Below are positions 35,581 through 48,094 of a stretch of DNA of 64,000 nt, one piece after another (position 1 is the stretch's first letter; the number at the start of each line of letters is the position of its first letter). The DNA comes from Fremontodendron californicum (taxonomy: Eukaryota; Streptophyta; Magnoliopsida; Malvales; Malvaceae). The position numbers were made by a program, and so were the translations under genes. The notes under the pieces are model-generated. The model did not search any database and was not told where the DNA came from. It saw nothing but the letters and a program-made list of their open reading frames with translations. The stretch is from the NCBI GenBank assembly GCA_030761205.1, contig JAULJL010000011.1, forward strand, positions 17,288,501 to 17,352,500, given 5' to 3'.

Positions 35581-37669
35581 CTACATGGCATTTTTTGCCA
35601 ATGGGAGGCCTCCTAATTGCAAGACCATGTGAAGAGCATGTGAAGGCTATGTGATGATGTCAAATGGGATTAAAAATGCCACCTAGGAAGGTTTTTTAAC
35701 AGTAAGCTATATGATTATGATAAGTGGCCTAGATATTTTGTTGAGATAGGAGATAGGCTTTTAAAAAAAAAAAAAAAACAAATTTTCTCTACATGGAAGG
35801 AGAATCGGCAGCCAAGAGAAAAAGGGGGGAATTCATTTTGTTTCAAAGGCATTTTTCAGTACACTATTGATTTGGAAAGCTTGGCTAGGTAGCTATTTCC
35901 TCTTTTCCTCTTCAATGATTTTCTTTGATTCCATGTTCTTCTTTTCTTATTTTTCCATGTGATTGTGGATTGTGGATTGTGGTAGGATAGATTTTCCTTT
36001 GGTTTTTCTTTTAAGAAATCAAACAAAAGGTTTGAGAAGCTTGAGAATCTTGATATTTATCAAGTGATTTTGGTTAGGTGGGACTATGTCCAAAGAACCA
36101 ACCATTGAGCTATCCTTGTTTTCTTTTTCTTGCTTGTTTATATTTTAACCCATGATTGATTCATTATCATATGTTTGTTGGCTGTAAAATCATGTATTTC
36201 ATACCATTTTCAACTAGGTTTTTGACTAGGTGTGATCGGCCACCTATTACATACCAGTCTATACTATTGCGATAGGCCACAATTAACAATGATCTCTAAC
36301 CAAAAATCCCTTGTCTATACTAGTTGAAAAAGTGATAGTTTAAGTTGGATATTCTGACTTTGGGATTTTTTTCACTACTCATTTTTTGTCAAAAATAAAA
36401 GGATTTTTTTACCACATGTAGTAGACCTTTAGAGGATGCCCTGGTATTTTTTTCCAAGATTTTTAGATTCGTTTTTTCAAGGTTGGAAAAATGGTTTTTG
36501 ATAAAACAGATTTTAGTTTACTGTTTGATTTTAAGGCAATTTCGGTCAAAGCATCTTTAGTCCAAAAATTAAACTGATTTTACCCCATAAATATCATCAT
36601 TCCTCAAGTCTAAACTGATTTTTCCAGGATTTTTGGAATTTTTTGTCAAGGTTGAAATAAATGATTTTCGATAAAATAGTTTTTAGTTCACTGTTCTGAA
36701 TTTAGTGAAAATTAGGTCAAGGTATCCTTAGCCCAAAAATTAAGCCGATTTTTTTTCCATCAAAACCATCATGTTTTAGGTCTATACTGATTTTTCTAGA
36801 ATTGTTTGAATTTTTTACAAAGGGTAAAAAAATAGTGTTTCAAAACTGGTTATGGGAGTCAGAATTGAGTTTTCTTAAATTATTAATTTTTTTATTTTAA
36901 TTTTGTAAAAGGGAGGGGCTGATTTAGGTTATTACCTACTGTTTTAGGTTGATTTCCATGTCATCTCAAGAATAAAACTTGATCTTTCAAAAATCGGGTC
37001 ATTGATAGTCATCCCGGGTTATAAGAAATAGGAGAAACTGGAGCTTTTAGGGGTATTCGGCCAAGGCTTATTTTTTATCCAAAAAAATTCCAACTTTTTT
37101 TTAATCCCGAGCCCAAAGTCATTCGGTTTAAAAATCCAATTTAAATTTCTCTCATAGGTAGTCGGATACCTTCTTTAGGTGTACGGATGTCCTTACTTCA
37201 TGGGAGAAATACATCTTCATGCATTGCACATTTTAAAATGTTTTTATATAATTTAGCATAAAAACGTATTTTTCGATTTCCTAAGCATTTGGTGAGAATT
37301 AGTTCCTAATCTTTGCTGGGTTTTCTAGAGAGGTTAGAAAATTATTCAACGCACGTGTTTATGGAATCGAAGCGCATGGTTTTCGTTTTACTCGAAATCA
37401 TGTAAATGTCATACAAAAGAATTATTTTTCAAGCTTTGCTGAATTTGCCAAGGAGTACGGTAATATTTTCCGACATATGCCATTTATGTGATTCCTCACA
37501 TGAAAAATCAATTTCAAAATGATGATGTGTGCATATTCCATGATCATGCATATTCCATGATATCTACATTTGTCATCATAATTATTCAAATTCTATGTTC
37601 ATGAATATTCCATGTTGATAGTGTGATTATGATGTGATTATGAATAGTTTATGATGATGTCATAATAGG

Positions 37670-38050
37670 ATTTGCCATGTCATCAATTCGTATGCCATGT
37701 CATTAATTCTTTTGGCCATGTCTTTAGACTTTAGTCATGTCAAGCATGCCATGTCATTAATTCTTTTTCCATGTCATAATAGGATTTGCCATGTCATTAA
37801 TTCTTTTGGCCATGTCAAGCATGCCATGTCATTAATTCTTTTGCCATGTCATAATAGGATTTGCCATGTCAAGCATGCCATGTCATTAATTCTTTTGCCA
37901 TGACATAATGGGATTTGCCATGAAATTAATTAATATGTCATTAATTCTTTTATCATATTTTGCCATGTCAAGCATGCCACTTCATTATTTCTTTTGTCAT
38001 ATCATTTAGATTTTACCATGTAAAGCATGCCATGCCACTAAGTCTTTTGC
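37670..38050. repeat. ATGCCATGTCATTAATTC array in the LTR
   Basis: At least ten imperfect units combine GCCATGTCATTAATTCTTTT, TCAAGCATGCCATG and CATAATAGGATTTG. It is the positional counterpart of 4385-4760, and copies of its motif continue after 38821. The array is the likely site of insertion or recombination for the duplicated LTR end that follows. Confidence 0.85.
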
Positions 38051-38821
38051 CATGTCATAATAAATGTTTGTAATGCCATGATATTTTTATCTTAGTAATA
38101 TTTTTGCATATTCATGATCATCTTTTTTTATGATTTTAAAATACATGAAAAATAAATATTGATTTTATAAAACAAGATTATTCCCGAGTTAAAATAATTC
38201 ATGAGTTTTCTGCTGGGTCTGTCGGAGAGGATATCATCAATTATCATTAACGACGGAATATTTTTTCAAAAAACGAGGGTGATTCTGAGAATTTCAAAAT
38301 CAAGGAAAGTTTTCATGTTTTGCCGAGTTTGTCTGGAAACATGGAAAAATTTTATGTTAATAAATTTCGGATCATTTACAAATAAAATATGATTGTTTTT
38401 TAAGGGAATTATTTTTAAACACCAAATTTAAAACCGACTTTCACCGAGACTTGAGATAACACATAACTAATAAGGTACCGCTTTATACGGGCATTGTAGG
38501 GGTGCTAATCCTTTCTTACACGTAACCGACTCTCGAACCCGCACTTTTTTTCTCTGGTTCAAAGCGCAGACTTTAAAATTGGTTTTAAAAAAATGTTTTA
38601 ATTAATTTTAAAATGTTTTATAAAAGCGGGTTTTAATAGGTGACCGATCACACCTAGCCAAAAAAGATTGGTGGCAACTTCATTTCTTTTTCAAGGTTGT
38701 TTTCAAACCCTCTATTTCATTTAAGAGGAATTAAGTTATTTTTTCCTCTATTTCTCCGCACGCATTTATTTTTATTATGTTCAAAGGTCGCTTAACGGGT
38801 CGCGAGATTTCGGTTGCGACA

Positions 38822-39611
38822 TCAAGCATGCCATGTCATTAATTCTTTCGCCATGTTATAAAATGCTTGCCATGCATGTTTTATATTCATGTTTTAAAGA
38901 TAATTTATACATTCATGATTTTTAAAATTTTTGAAAACTGATATTTTTTAATAAATAAGACAATATCCCCGAGCTAATATAATTCATGGATCCTCCTCCG
39001 GGTTGCCGAGGAGTCTTCATCAATTATTATTAACAAAGGAATACCCTTCTAAAAAGAGGATGATGCGAAGATTTTCAAAAACAATAAAAATTCTATATTT
39101 TGCCGGTTTGCCGGGGAATATAGAAAAATTTTGTAATATCAAATTCCAGATCATTTCCAAACAAAAATAGGATTGTTTCTAAAATGGGAATTATCTTCAT
39201 ATACCAAATCTAAAGCCGACTTTTCACCGAGACTCGAGATAATACATTACTAATAGGGTACTATTTTAAACGGGCGTTGTGGGGGTGTTAATCCTTCCAC
39301 ACACGTAATCGACTCCCGAACCCGCACTTGTTTTCTTTGGTTCAAAGTGCAGACTTCGAAATTGATTTAAAATATTTTAATTTTTTTAAAAATATTTTTC
39401 AAAATCGGTTTTAATAGGTGGCCGATCACACCTAGATAAAAAAGATTGGTGGCAACTCCATTTCTTTTTTCGAGGTCGTTTTCATACCCTCAACCTTTAT
39501 TTCAGGAGAAATTAAGTCATATTTTCCTCTATTTTTTCCAATGTCACTCTTAATGATGCCGATGTCCCGCGACAGGGCATTTTTTGATTATTTTTTTTTA
39601 AGGTTACGACA
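38822..39611 (+). mobile_element. 3' end of another Tat LTR (5' LTR of a short recombinant element)
   Basis: It starts inside the ATGCCATGTCATTAATTC array and repeats the path seen at 38050-38821: GAGCTAATATAATTCATGG, the 'gccggtttgccggggaatatag' block, a CTAATCCTTCC block, and the end AGGTTACGACA at 39611. A PBS follows directly, so this is the end of a 5' LTR. Its upstream part is either separated by the element ending at 38821 or lost by recombination. Confidence 0.75.
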
Positions 39612-39614
39612 GCT

Positions 39615-39632
39615 TGGCGACTCCACTGGGGA
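39615..39632 (+). other. Primer binding site, tRNA-Arg type
   Basis: TGGCGACTCCACTGGGGA lies three bases after the LTR end, the same arrangement as at 14937. Confidence 0.88.
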
Positions 39633-40740
39633 TATTTAAAGACTCAGGCCTAGAATTAATCGCGTGTTATCAAAAGTCTCAGTTTTGTCAGTTCTAATTG
39701 GTATTTAATTATAATTTCCATTTTATTTTTTAAAAATAAAGAGGTTTTCCAAAAATAATAAAATATTTTTAAATATGTTCATATACATGCATATTATCAT
39801 TGTTCTCTGGTTATTTAATCTTGTATATTATTATTGTTCATTGGTTATTTAACCTTGTATATTACTATTGCTCTCTGGTTGGTTAATGCGTTACATTATT
39901 CTTGATCTTTGTTTTAATAAATTGTCGAGGCATTTAGAATAAGGGTTGTAGAATAGGTGGTGAAAGGTTTGCTTATTCCTCCTCACACACTACACTTGCA
40001 TTTGCATACCATGAGCCCTTATACCTAGGTTCCGTCATTTTAGGTGGGAGTAAAGTACCTACGCTTCGTGAGGTGATAACCTTCGCATAAGCTAGCGAAA
40101 CACTTCCGGAGTATCAGACTACCTACGCTTCGTGAGGTGTTAACCTCCGCATAAGCCTGGGAAATGTACTTTAACAAATTGAACCCGTTTTAATCGAGAT
40201 GCCTTGCTAGCCTTCATCGGTGATAGTGAGGAACAATTTGGAGCCTTTAGAACCTAATACAACCTCGTATAGTGAGCCATAAGGAGCCAGCCTAGCAGCC
40301 ATGCCGAATTTTCGTTAGATGCACCGGAGATAGGAACACATGGAGGAATGCTTATGATCTTTCGCCATTTATTTCTACATTCTGAATAAGCATTGTAGAT
40401 CGAGCAACGATGAACGTACATCGCCCGTAATAAATTTAAATTTTTGCCTCAAAGGCATTATGATGCCTAAATAAGTAGGTACTGTTGGGGCAAATGTTCA
40501 TTGACTTTTTGAAATTAAAAACATAAAAAAAAAAATTCCAAACATTTTTGCATTTTGCACATTTCATGAATATGTGAATAGAGCATGTACATTTATGGTT
40601 GTATTATTATCTCATTCTTTTCAATAAATAGATCGTGATAATAATCTCATTTAATGATTTCATAAACATTCATTGATTGAATAAGAATTGTAGATCGATA
40701 GTGTTGAATGAACATTTGGACACCCGTTGAAAAGGGAAAG
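39633..40740 (+). other. Leader of the short Tat element
   Basis: No gene is seen. It is collinear with 14953-15960: a duplicated unit (ACGCTTCGTGAGGTG at 40061 and 40135, each followed by a CGCATAAGC block), then AGTGAGGAACAATTTGGAGCC, then a CGCCCGTAATAA stretch. It stops being collinear near 40725, where gag would be approached, and jumps to 3' UTR-type repeats. Confidence 0.7.
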
Positions 40741-40744
40741 TATT

Positions 40745-41225
40745 TGGTAGTGATAGCCGAAGCCTCTGTGGAGATATCCAGAGTTTTTAAAAAAATTTGA
40801 AAAGAGAAAGTCTTTGATAGTGATAGCCGAAGCCTCTGTGGAGATATCCAGAGTTTTTAAATTTTTTAAAAATAAGCAAGTCTTTGGTGGTGATAGCCAA
40901 AGCTTCTGAAGGAGATACCCAGAATTTTATTCAACATTTGTATCTACATCAGAAGCATTTGCATCAAGAAGCATTTGCATCCTCTCTCAAAGCTTTCAAG
41001 TATAATCAAACTCGTTCTGCTTCTCAAAGGAGTCAAGTCCCAAGACCACTGCCGAGATATTTTGTTTTAAATTCGAACTCGTTCTGCTTCTCAAATGAGT
41101 CGAGCCTCGAGACAACCGTTTAGGTACTTTCTTTTATTTTGAACCTGCCGAACCCAGAATTTTAAATTTTTTAAAATGACCAAGTCTTTGGTGGTGATAG
41201 CCGAAGCTTCTAGAGGGGATGCCCA
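40745..41225. repeat. 70-bp tandem repeat in the short Tat element
   Basis: TGATAGCCGAAGCCTCTG and variants occur at 40751, 40821, 40891 and again at about 41195, with TGGAGATATCCAGAGTTTTT in each unit; the first three are spaced exactly 70 bp. Between the third and fourth copies lie GCATTTGCATC units and a 'gaactcgttctgcttctcaa' pair. This array differs from the 59-bp array of the 9544 element, so the 3' UTR repeats differ from copy to copy. Confidence 0.8.
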
Positions 41226-41561
41226 GAATTCTAAACACAGCTGAGAACAAGACAGGTTAAGACCCCGAGACCATCGTCGAGGTCATTTCATCTCTTGCAA
41301 ATCGAACTTGTTTCCTTAAGACGGGTCGAGCCTTGATTAGTCAGGGAACTCAATTTCAGGATAAAATCTTCTATTTACAGCTTTTTCAAACAAAAATGAA
41401 AAAATGAAAGAAAAAAAAAATGAAAAATGATGAAAAAAAATGGAAAAAAGAAAAACTCCCTTTCCCTTCTATTCACATGTGATTTCACTAACAGGACAAA
41501 ATTAGTGTTTGTTTATCTTTGCCTGATTCCTGATTCTTAGCAATAGCCAAAGAGGGGCAAC
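41226..41561 (+). other. 3' UTR end and polypurine tract of the short Tat element
   Basis: It is collinear with 23780-24033: the 'cttaagacgggtcgagcc' block, A-rich AATGAAAAAATGA runs, CACATGTGATTTCACTAAC, and the PPT AAAGAGGGGCAAC at 41549-41561. No gene is present. Confidence 0.8.
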
Positions 41562-43020
41562 TGTAGACACCTAATTTTGTCTGGACCACTAAAACAGGTA
41601 TGTTTTCTTCCTAAATTGATGTTCAGAGTGCAAAAAGACTTTTATCATCCTGCAGGTGGTACTCCATGACTTGGTCTAAGAAAGCAGACAAAAAAAGTAA
41701 AACCTAAAAAAGTCAACCCTAAAAAGTCAACTACTGAAAAAGTGAACCCACTTTCAAAATCAAGATTTGAAGTTCAATTGAAAGATGGTGAAATTTTTTG
41801 ATAATTCGAGTTCTACATTGAAAGATATGGAGGACGAAACTTGGGTTAGGAAATCTCAGTATAAAGAAAACCCTAGTTCGGGATATTTAGGGAACAGTGC
41901 TTGAATGATTAAGTTGGTCAAAATTGAAGGTTCCAAATGAAGGATAAGCACTGACTACGGGTAATGGAGAAGCTACTTGAAAGAAAAACTGAAAGAAAAG
42001 TCAATTCGGAAGAAAATCGAGAATTAGGGTTTTTGGTGGATTTCGGTGAAATTTGGAAGAATTACAAAAATGACCCAATTCGGTAAGACTAAAGCCCCTA
42101 ATTGATGAGGATTAATTAAAACAAGGATAGCCCAAGGCTCAGTTTGAAGAGAATCTAAAAATCGGACTTGTTTTGAACAGAACCAGGCTTCGGAGGCAAA
42201 AGAGCAAAATTGGAAATTTTGGAAAAAATAGCAGATGAACTAAAAAAAATTATTAAAATCTGCAGATCTCATTCTTAAATCATTTCTAAGAGATTGGCGA
42301 AATAAAATCTTGATTCGGAGTTCGTTTGCAAAATGGCGAAATCCCAGGTCCACTATGTAGAAATTCAAAAGGATAAATCCCGAAAAAATAGTAAATGAGC
42401 TCCAAAATTTTTGAAAATTTTCATCTCTTTCTTAAATTATTTGGAAGAGATTGGTGAAATAAAATCTTGATTCGGAGTTCATTTGCAAAATGGCCAAATC
42501 CCGGGTCCACTATACAGAAATTCAAGCAGATAAATCCCGAAAAAATAGCAAATGAGTTCCAAAAATTATGAAAACTTCCAGATCACACTTTTAAATTATT
42601 TGGAAGATATTGGTGAAGAAAAATTTGGATTTGGAGCTCGTTTAAAATTGGTGAAAGTTCAGGTGCACAAAAGGGTAATTTTGGAAGAAAAAATCCAAAT
42701 AAATAACAAATGGACTCGAAAAATTTTGAAAACTTCCAGAATTCAATTCTTTATTATTTCGGAAGTATTAAAAAAAGAATATTTGAATTTGGAGTCCGTT
42801 TGCTATTTATTTAGATTCGAGGGTCAAAAAGGTCATTTTAATGAAGAAATCGAAAAGGGCAATTTTGTAATTAAAAAAATATGAAAGAAGAAGGAATTGT
42901 TGGGATTTTACCTCTTTTGATCAGCCAGCATAGAGGAGAAGAAGGAATCTTGATCAATTTAATTCCTTAGTCACTATCAAGCTTACATGCTACCACTAGT
43001 ACCTTGCAAATGGTCCCCCC

Positions 43021-43590
43021 TTCATCCAATGGCTTAGGTGCCTTGTAGAAAAGTTGAATACACCATTCAATGGCCAAGATTAAATGCCAAGATGACATTT
43101 TTATTTTTCATGAAAGAACTCTCATCTAATGGCCATGAATGGAAGAGCACAACTCATCCAAAGGTGGACATCCATTCGGCCAAGCAAGGAAGTGCATGGG
43201 ATTGTTCCTTTTCATCCAATGGCTTAGGCCATGTACAAGGGCTGAGTACACATGTAAAGGGTTGGGATTAAATTCCAAGAAGACATTTTTATGTTGTCAT
43301 GAAAGAATCCTCATCCAATGGCCAAGAATAGAAGAGCACAACTCATCCAAGAGTAGGCACTCAAAGGGCCAAGCAAGGGAGTGCATGGGACTGGTCCTCG
43401 TTTTCATCTAAGGGTTGAGGTTATTACAAGGGCTGAGTACACATCTTAAGGGCTGCTATCAATTGGAAAGATGAAATTTTTATGTTGTCATGAAAATATC
43501 TTAATCTAAGGGCCAAAATTGGAGGAGAAAAGTGCAAAAATCATCCCATGGTGGGCATGCCATTCGGCCAAGTTATTAGGGGAGGGGGCT
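43021..43590. repeat. ~190-bp tandem triplication private to one Tat LTR
   Basis: TTCATCCAATGGCTTAGG starts units at 43021 and 43211, and a degraded copy starts at about 43403. Each unit contains 'ccaagatgacatttttat', 'aatggaagagcacaactcatcc' and 'cattcggccaagcaaggaagtg'. In the other first-subfamily LTRs the corresponding place holds a single shorter 'ggccatttggccgagctattgg' segment. Open frames across it are repeat translations. Confidence 0.85.
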
Positions 43591-44149
43591 GATCACTTTT
43601 TTCACAAGGTTGAAGGTTGGAAGCCAGTAGCTAATTGAGAAAAAAAAAAGGTTTTTCAAAGAAAGGAAGAAAAGCTTTTGTTAAGGTAGCCATTCTACCA
43701 TTGCTACTACATTTCTTCTTCTTCTTCCTCATACTTTATTTCTTGTTTTCCATGTGATTTCCTACCATTTTTTTTTTTTACAACTTTCTTGTTGTTCTTG
43801 CTTTTCAAAAAAATAAATAAAAGAATGGTTAGGCTTCATGATCTTGATGAAAATCAAGTGATAATGGTTAGGGTGGGCTTTGTCGAATATACCAACCATG
43901 GAACTCATCTCCATATATTTTTCTTACCTTAGTTTTTTTTTTTTTTTTTTTTACGATTTTGATATTGAAAAGGCTTCATGACCTTGATGAAAATCAAGAG
44001 ATAATGGTTAGGGGGCTTTGTCCAATGTACCAACCGTGGAGCTCATCTCTTTGTTATTTATTTGCTTACTTTAACTTGCTTATTTCTATTATTGTTTATC
44101 CTTATATATATGTATATTCTTGCTAACCATCTTGTTCTTTTGACCTATG

Positions 44150-44770
44150 TCATATTTTTGCATCTTGGGGCTATTTTCATGTAGTTTAGGCCATTTTCAT
44201 TTTTCATATCATCTTCCATAGCATTTAGTTAGGTCATTTTACATGACATTTCTCACAACACTTTGGTTCCTAGGCCATTCGGCCATGTGTATGTCATTTA
44301 GCTTTACGCCATTTTCATATGCCATGTTACTTTTTTATGACATTTAGACATTAGGCCATTTTCATATGCGATGTCATTTCACATGTCATTTAGCTTTAGG
44401 CCATTCTTATTATTCCATGTCATTTAAGTTTAGGTCATTTTATTATTCTATGTCATTTTACATGTCATTTAGCTTTAGGCCATTTTCATATGCCATGTTA
44501 TTTTTCCATGACATTTAGACATTAGGACATTTTCATATGCCATGCCATTTCACATGTCATTTAGCTTTAGGCCATTTTTATTATTCCATGTCATTTTACA
44601 TGTCATTTAAGCATTAGGCTATTTTCATATGCCATGTTGTTGTTCCATGACATTTAGACATTAGGCCATTTTCATTTGCCATGTAATTTCCCATGTCATT
44701 TAGGAACTAGGCCATTTTCATTATTTCATGTCATTTGCCATGTCATTTAGACACTAGTTCATGCATATTA
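44150..44770. repeat. GGCCATTTTCATATGCCATGTCATTT array in the LTR
   Basis: Roughly a dozen units combine TTTAGCTTTAGGCCATTTTC, ATATGCCATGT and ATTTCACATGTCATTTAG. It occupies the place of the CATGCAT array in the other first-subfamily LTRs, so this segment has been replaced or re-amplified here. Confidence 0.8.
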
Positions 44771-47010
44771 AGTTAGGATAGCATTTATTGTCATGCAAAC
44801 TCATGGTAGGCATTTAAGTTATTTATGCCCTGCATTTTCCATATCACTAGACTTTAAACCATGCATTTCATGCATTCACTTTGCTGTATTTTCATGCATT
44901 CCATGTCATGCCACAAGATTTATGACTTAGGCCAATCAATGGCTCAAAGTCATGCTCACTTGAGCATACTTGTGGAAAATTAGAGGGTTGTCAAATTGAT
45001 TATTCTACCTTTGTGATTTTTTTTTTTTACTTTAGCCAGTTTTTGTATAACTTTTTAAAAGGGTTAGCTACTGTTTGTGGGTCTTTAGGAGAGTCTCTAA
45101 CATTTTTACTTTGATTTTTAAATGATTTTATCAAAGGCAAAAAAATGTGTTTTGGCAAAACAGTTTTTCATCCAGTACTTGTACTTTCCTGATTTTTCTG
45201 GGCAGCCATCTTTAATCATAAAATTAAGAAAAAAATTTATTGTTTAGTTTTACATGTTTTGAGTCTCCAGTATTGTTTTTAGATTTTTTTTGAATTTTTA
45301 GAAATAGGTTAAAAAATCGTGTATCAAAACGGGACAGTAGAGGCAGATTTGAATTCAAAAGAAAAACAATTGTTGAATTTGTCTAAGGCATTTAGAGGGG
45401 GTTGGTTAGAAGCTTTAGCTACTGTCTTAGGATAGTTTCTAAGTCTTTTCAAACTTTAAAAATGATTTTATAAACCTCGGGTTAAGGGTGCTCAAGTCTG
45501 GGATTTTAAACTTATAAAATTAGAGCCATTTTTAAAGGGTTTGTCTAGGGTTTTAATCTTCATTTAAGTCTCTTCAAAATGTGTTTTCAAAAAATCACAA
45601 AGATTTTTTATTTTTTTTTTAGAAAATTTAATTTGATATATTTTCCTAAGGTAACCGAATATCTTTTTAGATATACAGATTTCCTTATTTAAAGGAAAAA
45701 AATATATATTTTCATGTATTGCATTTTCCATGTTCATGCATTTTATTTATTATGTGATTTTTTATATGATATTTTTCTATGGTATTATTATTATTTTGAT
45801 TCACTTTTTTATGATGATTATTGTTTGTTACATGGCTTTGAATATTTCATGTTATCCTATGCTTTTTATTTAGTCATTTATTTTTGTCACATCATTTAGC
45901 ATATATTATATTCATGCATTATTATTTTATTTTCATGCATACTCCATGATAGCATTATATTATGTTTCATGTCATTTCATGTCACTTAGATCATATTCCA
46001 TGTCATTAAGGTTATATTATTTAAAAAATGCCATGTCATTTAAAATATGCCATATCATTTAAAAATTGCCATGTCATTTAAATCATTTTATTTCATTTGG
46101 AATATATCATGTTACCATAGGTCATTTCATTTCATATAGAATATATTCATTTATGATATTTCATTTCACTTAGAATATACCATTATACTTAGGATTTTTC
46201 ATTTCATCTAGAATATACTATGCCATTTAAATTATATCATATCATTTAGGTTGCATGATATTATCTAGAACTTTGCTATGCCATTTTATTTATGTCACAC
46301 ATACTCATATTCATTTTTTTTAAATGTTTTGAAAAAGATAATGATTTTCAACAAAATAAAGATATTCCCGAGTTAAAATAATTCATGAGTTCTCTGCCGG
46401 GTTTGCTGGGGAGGATATCATCAATTATCATTAATAATGGAATATCTTCTTTCAAACGAGAATGATTCGAAAAATTTCTAAGTTAATAATTTTTTTTTAT
46501 ATTTTGTCACGTTTTTTGGGGAATATATTTGAATTAATAAATTCTGGATCACTTTCAATTAAAAAATGGAATTATTTTTCTTTAAATTGGGAATTAACTT
46601 GAAATACTAAATTAAAAATAGACTTTTTACCGAGACTTGAGATAACACATGATTAATAAGGTACCATTTTATACGGGCGTTGTGGGGGTGTTAATCCTTC
46701 CCCGAATGTAACCGAGTCTCGAACCCGATTCTTCGATTTTCTTTGGTTTATAAGCAGACCTGAAATTGGTTTTTAAAAGTGTTTTAATTAATTTTAAAAT
46801 ATTTTATAAAACCGATTTTAATAGGTGGCTGATCACACCTAGCCAAAAAAAATATTGGTGGCAACTCCATGTCTTTTTCGAGGTCATTTTCAAATCCTCA
46901 TTTTATTTTTAGAGGAATTAAGTCGACTTTTCCTCGGTTTTTTAATGTCACGCTTAATGAATAATAAAGTCTTGCGATGAGACTTGTTGTTACTTTTTTA
47001 GATTGTGACA

Positions 47011-48094
47011 TAGATCTTTTATTCCATTAAGTTTCACCTTAATAGAATTCCATGTTTAATCTATACATATTTGTTCTTATGTTTGTGACCCTCTAGGTTC
47101 CCATTATGTTGGCAATGAACATAAGCTAATCCCATTAACTTGTTTTCATAGATCATGAGCGGGATCTAGCAGCCCATCATGACCACCCAAATATTGTGAA
47201 ATCAACGTGACCTTTTAGAAACCTTTCAGCAACTAGACTGTCAGTGTAATACGGCTCTTTCACCATATATCCAAGATAGCACATGAGCATGGTGCAGTGT
47301 CTACTCATGATCAATCCATATTAGTTCTTTGCAACTTATGAGTAACCTTATGAATTTAGAGAAACAACATTCGCTGAAATTCATCATGCTTTGGCCAAAG
47401 ACTTAATCAAGTTAATCGTAGTCAAGAACAAACGAGATATATCTCCATAATCACTTGGGAGTGGTGAATCCTCTTTGGATCACTCATTCATCTTCGTATG
47501 GTTCATGTCATACCCAATAGCACCCTACCATAAGCATCCCCTTTTTTGGGACCCGTTCGTGATGGAATCTAAGTATGACACTCCATACAAAATGACATGG
47601 TATGACATGTCTAAGGACTAATTTACTCGACTAGTACTAAGAGAACATTATCATAGACACTAGAGTGATATTACCAAATGAAGTTCTCTTGGCGCGTCAT
47701 GTTCAGTGAACTTGTTCAATAGACAAGCACCTATATGTTACCCAAGTATCCCATACTTCAACCTATATGAGATCGGTTGCTTACTTCATAAGTAAGAAGG
47801 CTTAACATATACTAGTCTTTGAGCATTGCCAATGCCCCGTCTTGGCAATACGATGACTAGAAACAGTTTGAGGAACAAGGCTTTGATGCATAAAGATCTC
47901 ATAATTATAACTCTTTATAATTCCTTTGCAAGGCCATTATGTTCCATGGGCTTCATCCGATTAGTACTTATTAAATCATTATTATTGTACTAACATGAAG
48001 GAAAACCTAGTATCACTATCTTCATAGTGAAGGTATGTTTTATTGACTGTGTATCCCATGCTCAATCTAATTGGCTTTAGGGCATACACCAACA
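47011..48094 (-). mobile_element. Ty1-copia LTR, minus strand, truncated
   Basis: On the minus strand it starts TGTTGGTGTATGCCC at 48094 and matches the plus-strand LTR at 48372 onward in order: the 'gcaaaggaattgta' block, the 'acattggcaatgctcaaagactag' type block, the 'gaacaagttcactgaac' block and the 'gggtggtcatgatg' block. It is cut at 47011 where the Tat LTR ends, leaving about 1.08 kb of an expected ~1.5 kb. The missing 3' part is not found in the window. Confidence 0.85.

Larger units (their letters stand above)
33324..38821 (+). mobile_element. Tat LTR, second subfamily (carries a GGTAC-rich insertion)
   Basis: It starts TGTAGACACCTAATTTTGT right after a PPT, so it is the 3' LTR of the element whose internal end is 30492-33323. 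Its body differs from the 9544-type LTRs after the first 20 bases and matches the fragments at 2115-7062. It ends GGTTGCGACA at 38821, followed by TCAAG, a possible TSD. The sequence after 38821 is again Tat LTR (the ATGCCATGTCAT array and 3' end), as expected if this element had inserted into the array of an older LTR. An internal insertion occupies 34931-35580. Confidence 0.75.
41562..47010 (+). mobile_element. Tat LTR, first subfamily (5449 bp), 3' LTR of the short element
   Basis: It starts TGTAGACACCTAATTTTGT, ends TAGATTGTGACA, and is collinear with 9544-14933 including the ~158-bp block (from about 42225) and the TCATTT-rich array (45960-46290). It carries a private ~190-bp tandem expansion at 43021-43590. 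The flank after it (TAGAT, 47011-47015) is a candidate TSD in a copia LTR. It is of a different subfamily from the LTR end at 38822-39611 that would be its partner. Confidence 0.85.

Noticed and set aside
42552..43411. Open frames of 110, 77 and 90 residues in the LTR at 41562-47010
   Set aside because: They follow the ~158-bp and ~190-bp tandem units. The 158-bp block gives comparable frames in other LTRs (for example 60529-60828 in reverse) without conserved start or end.
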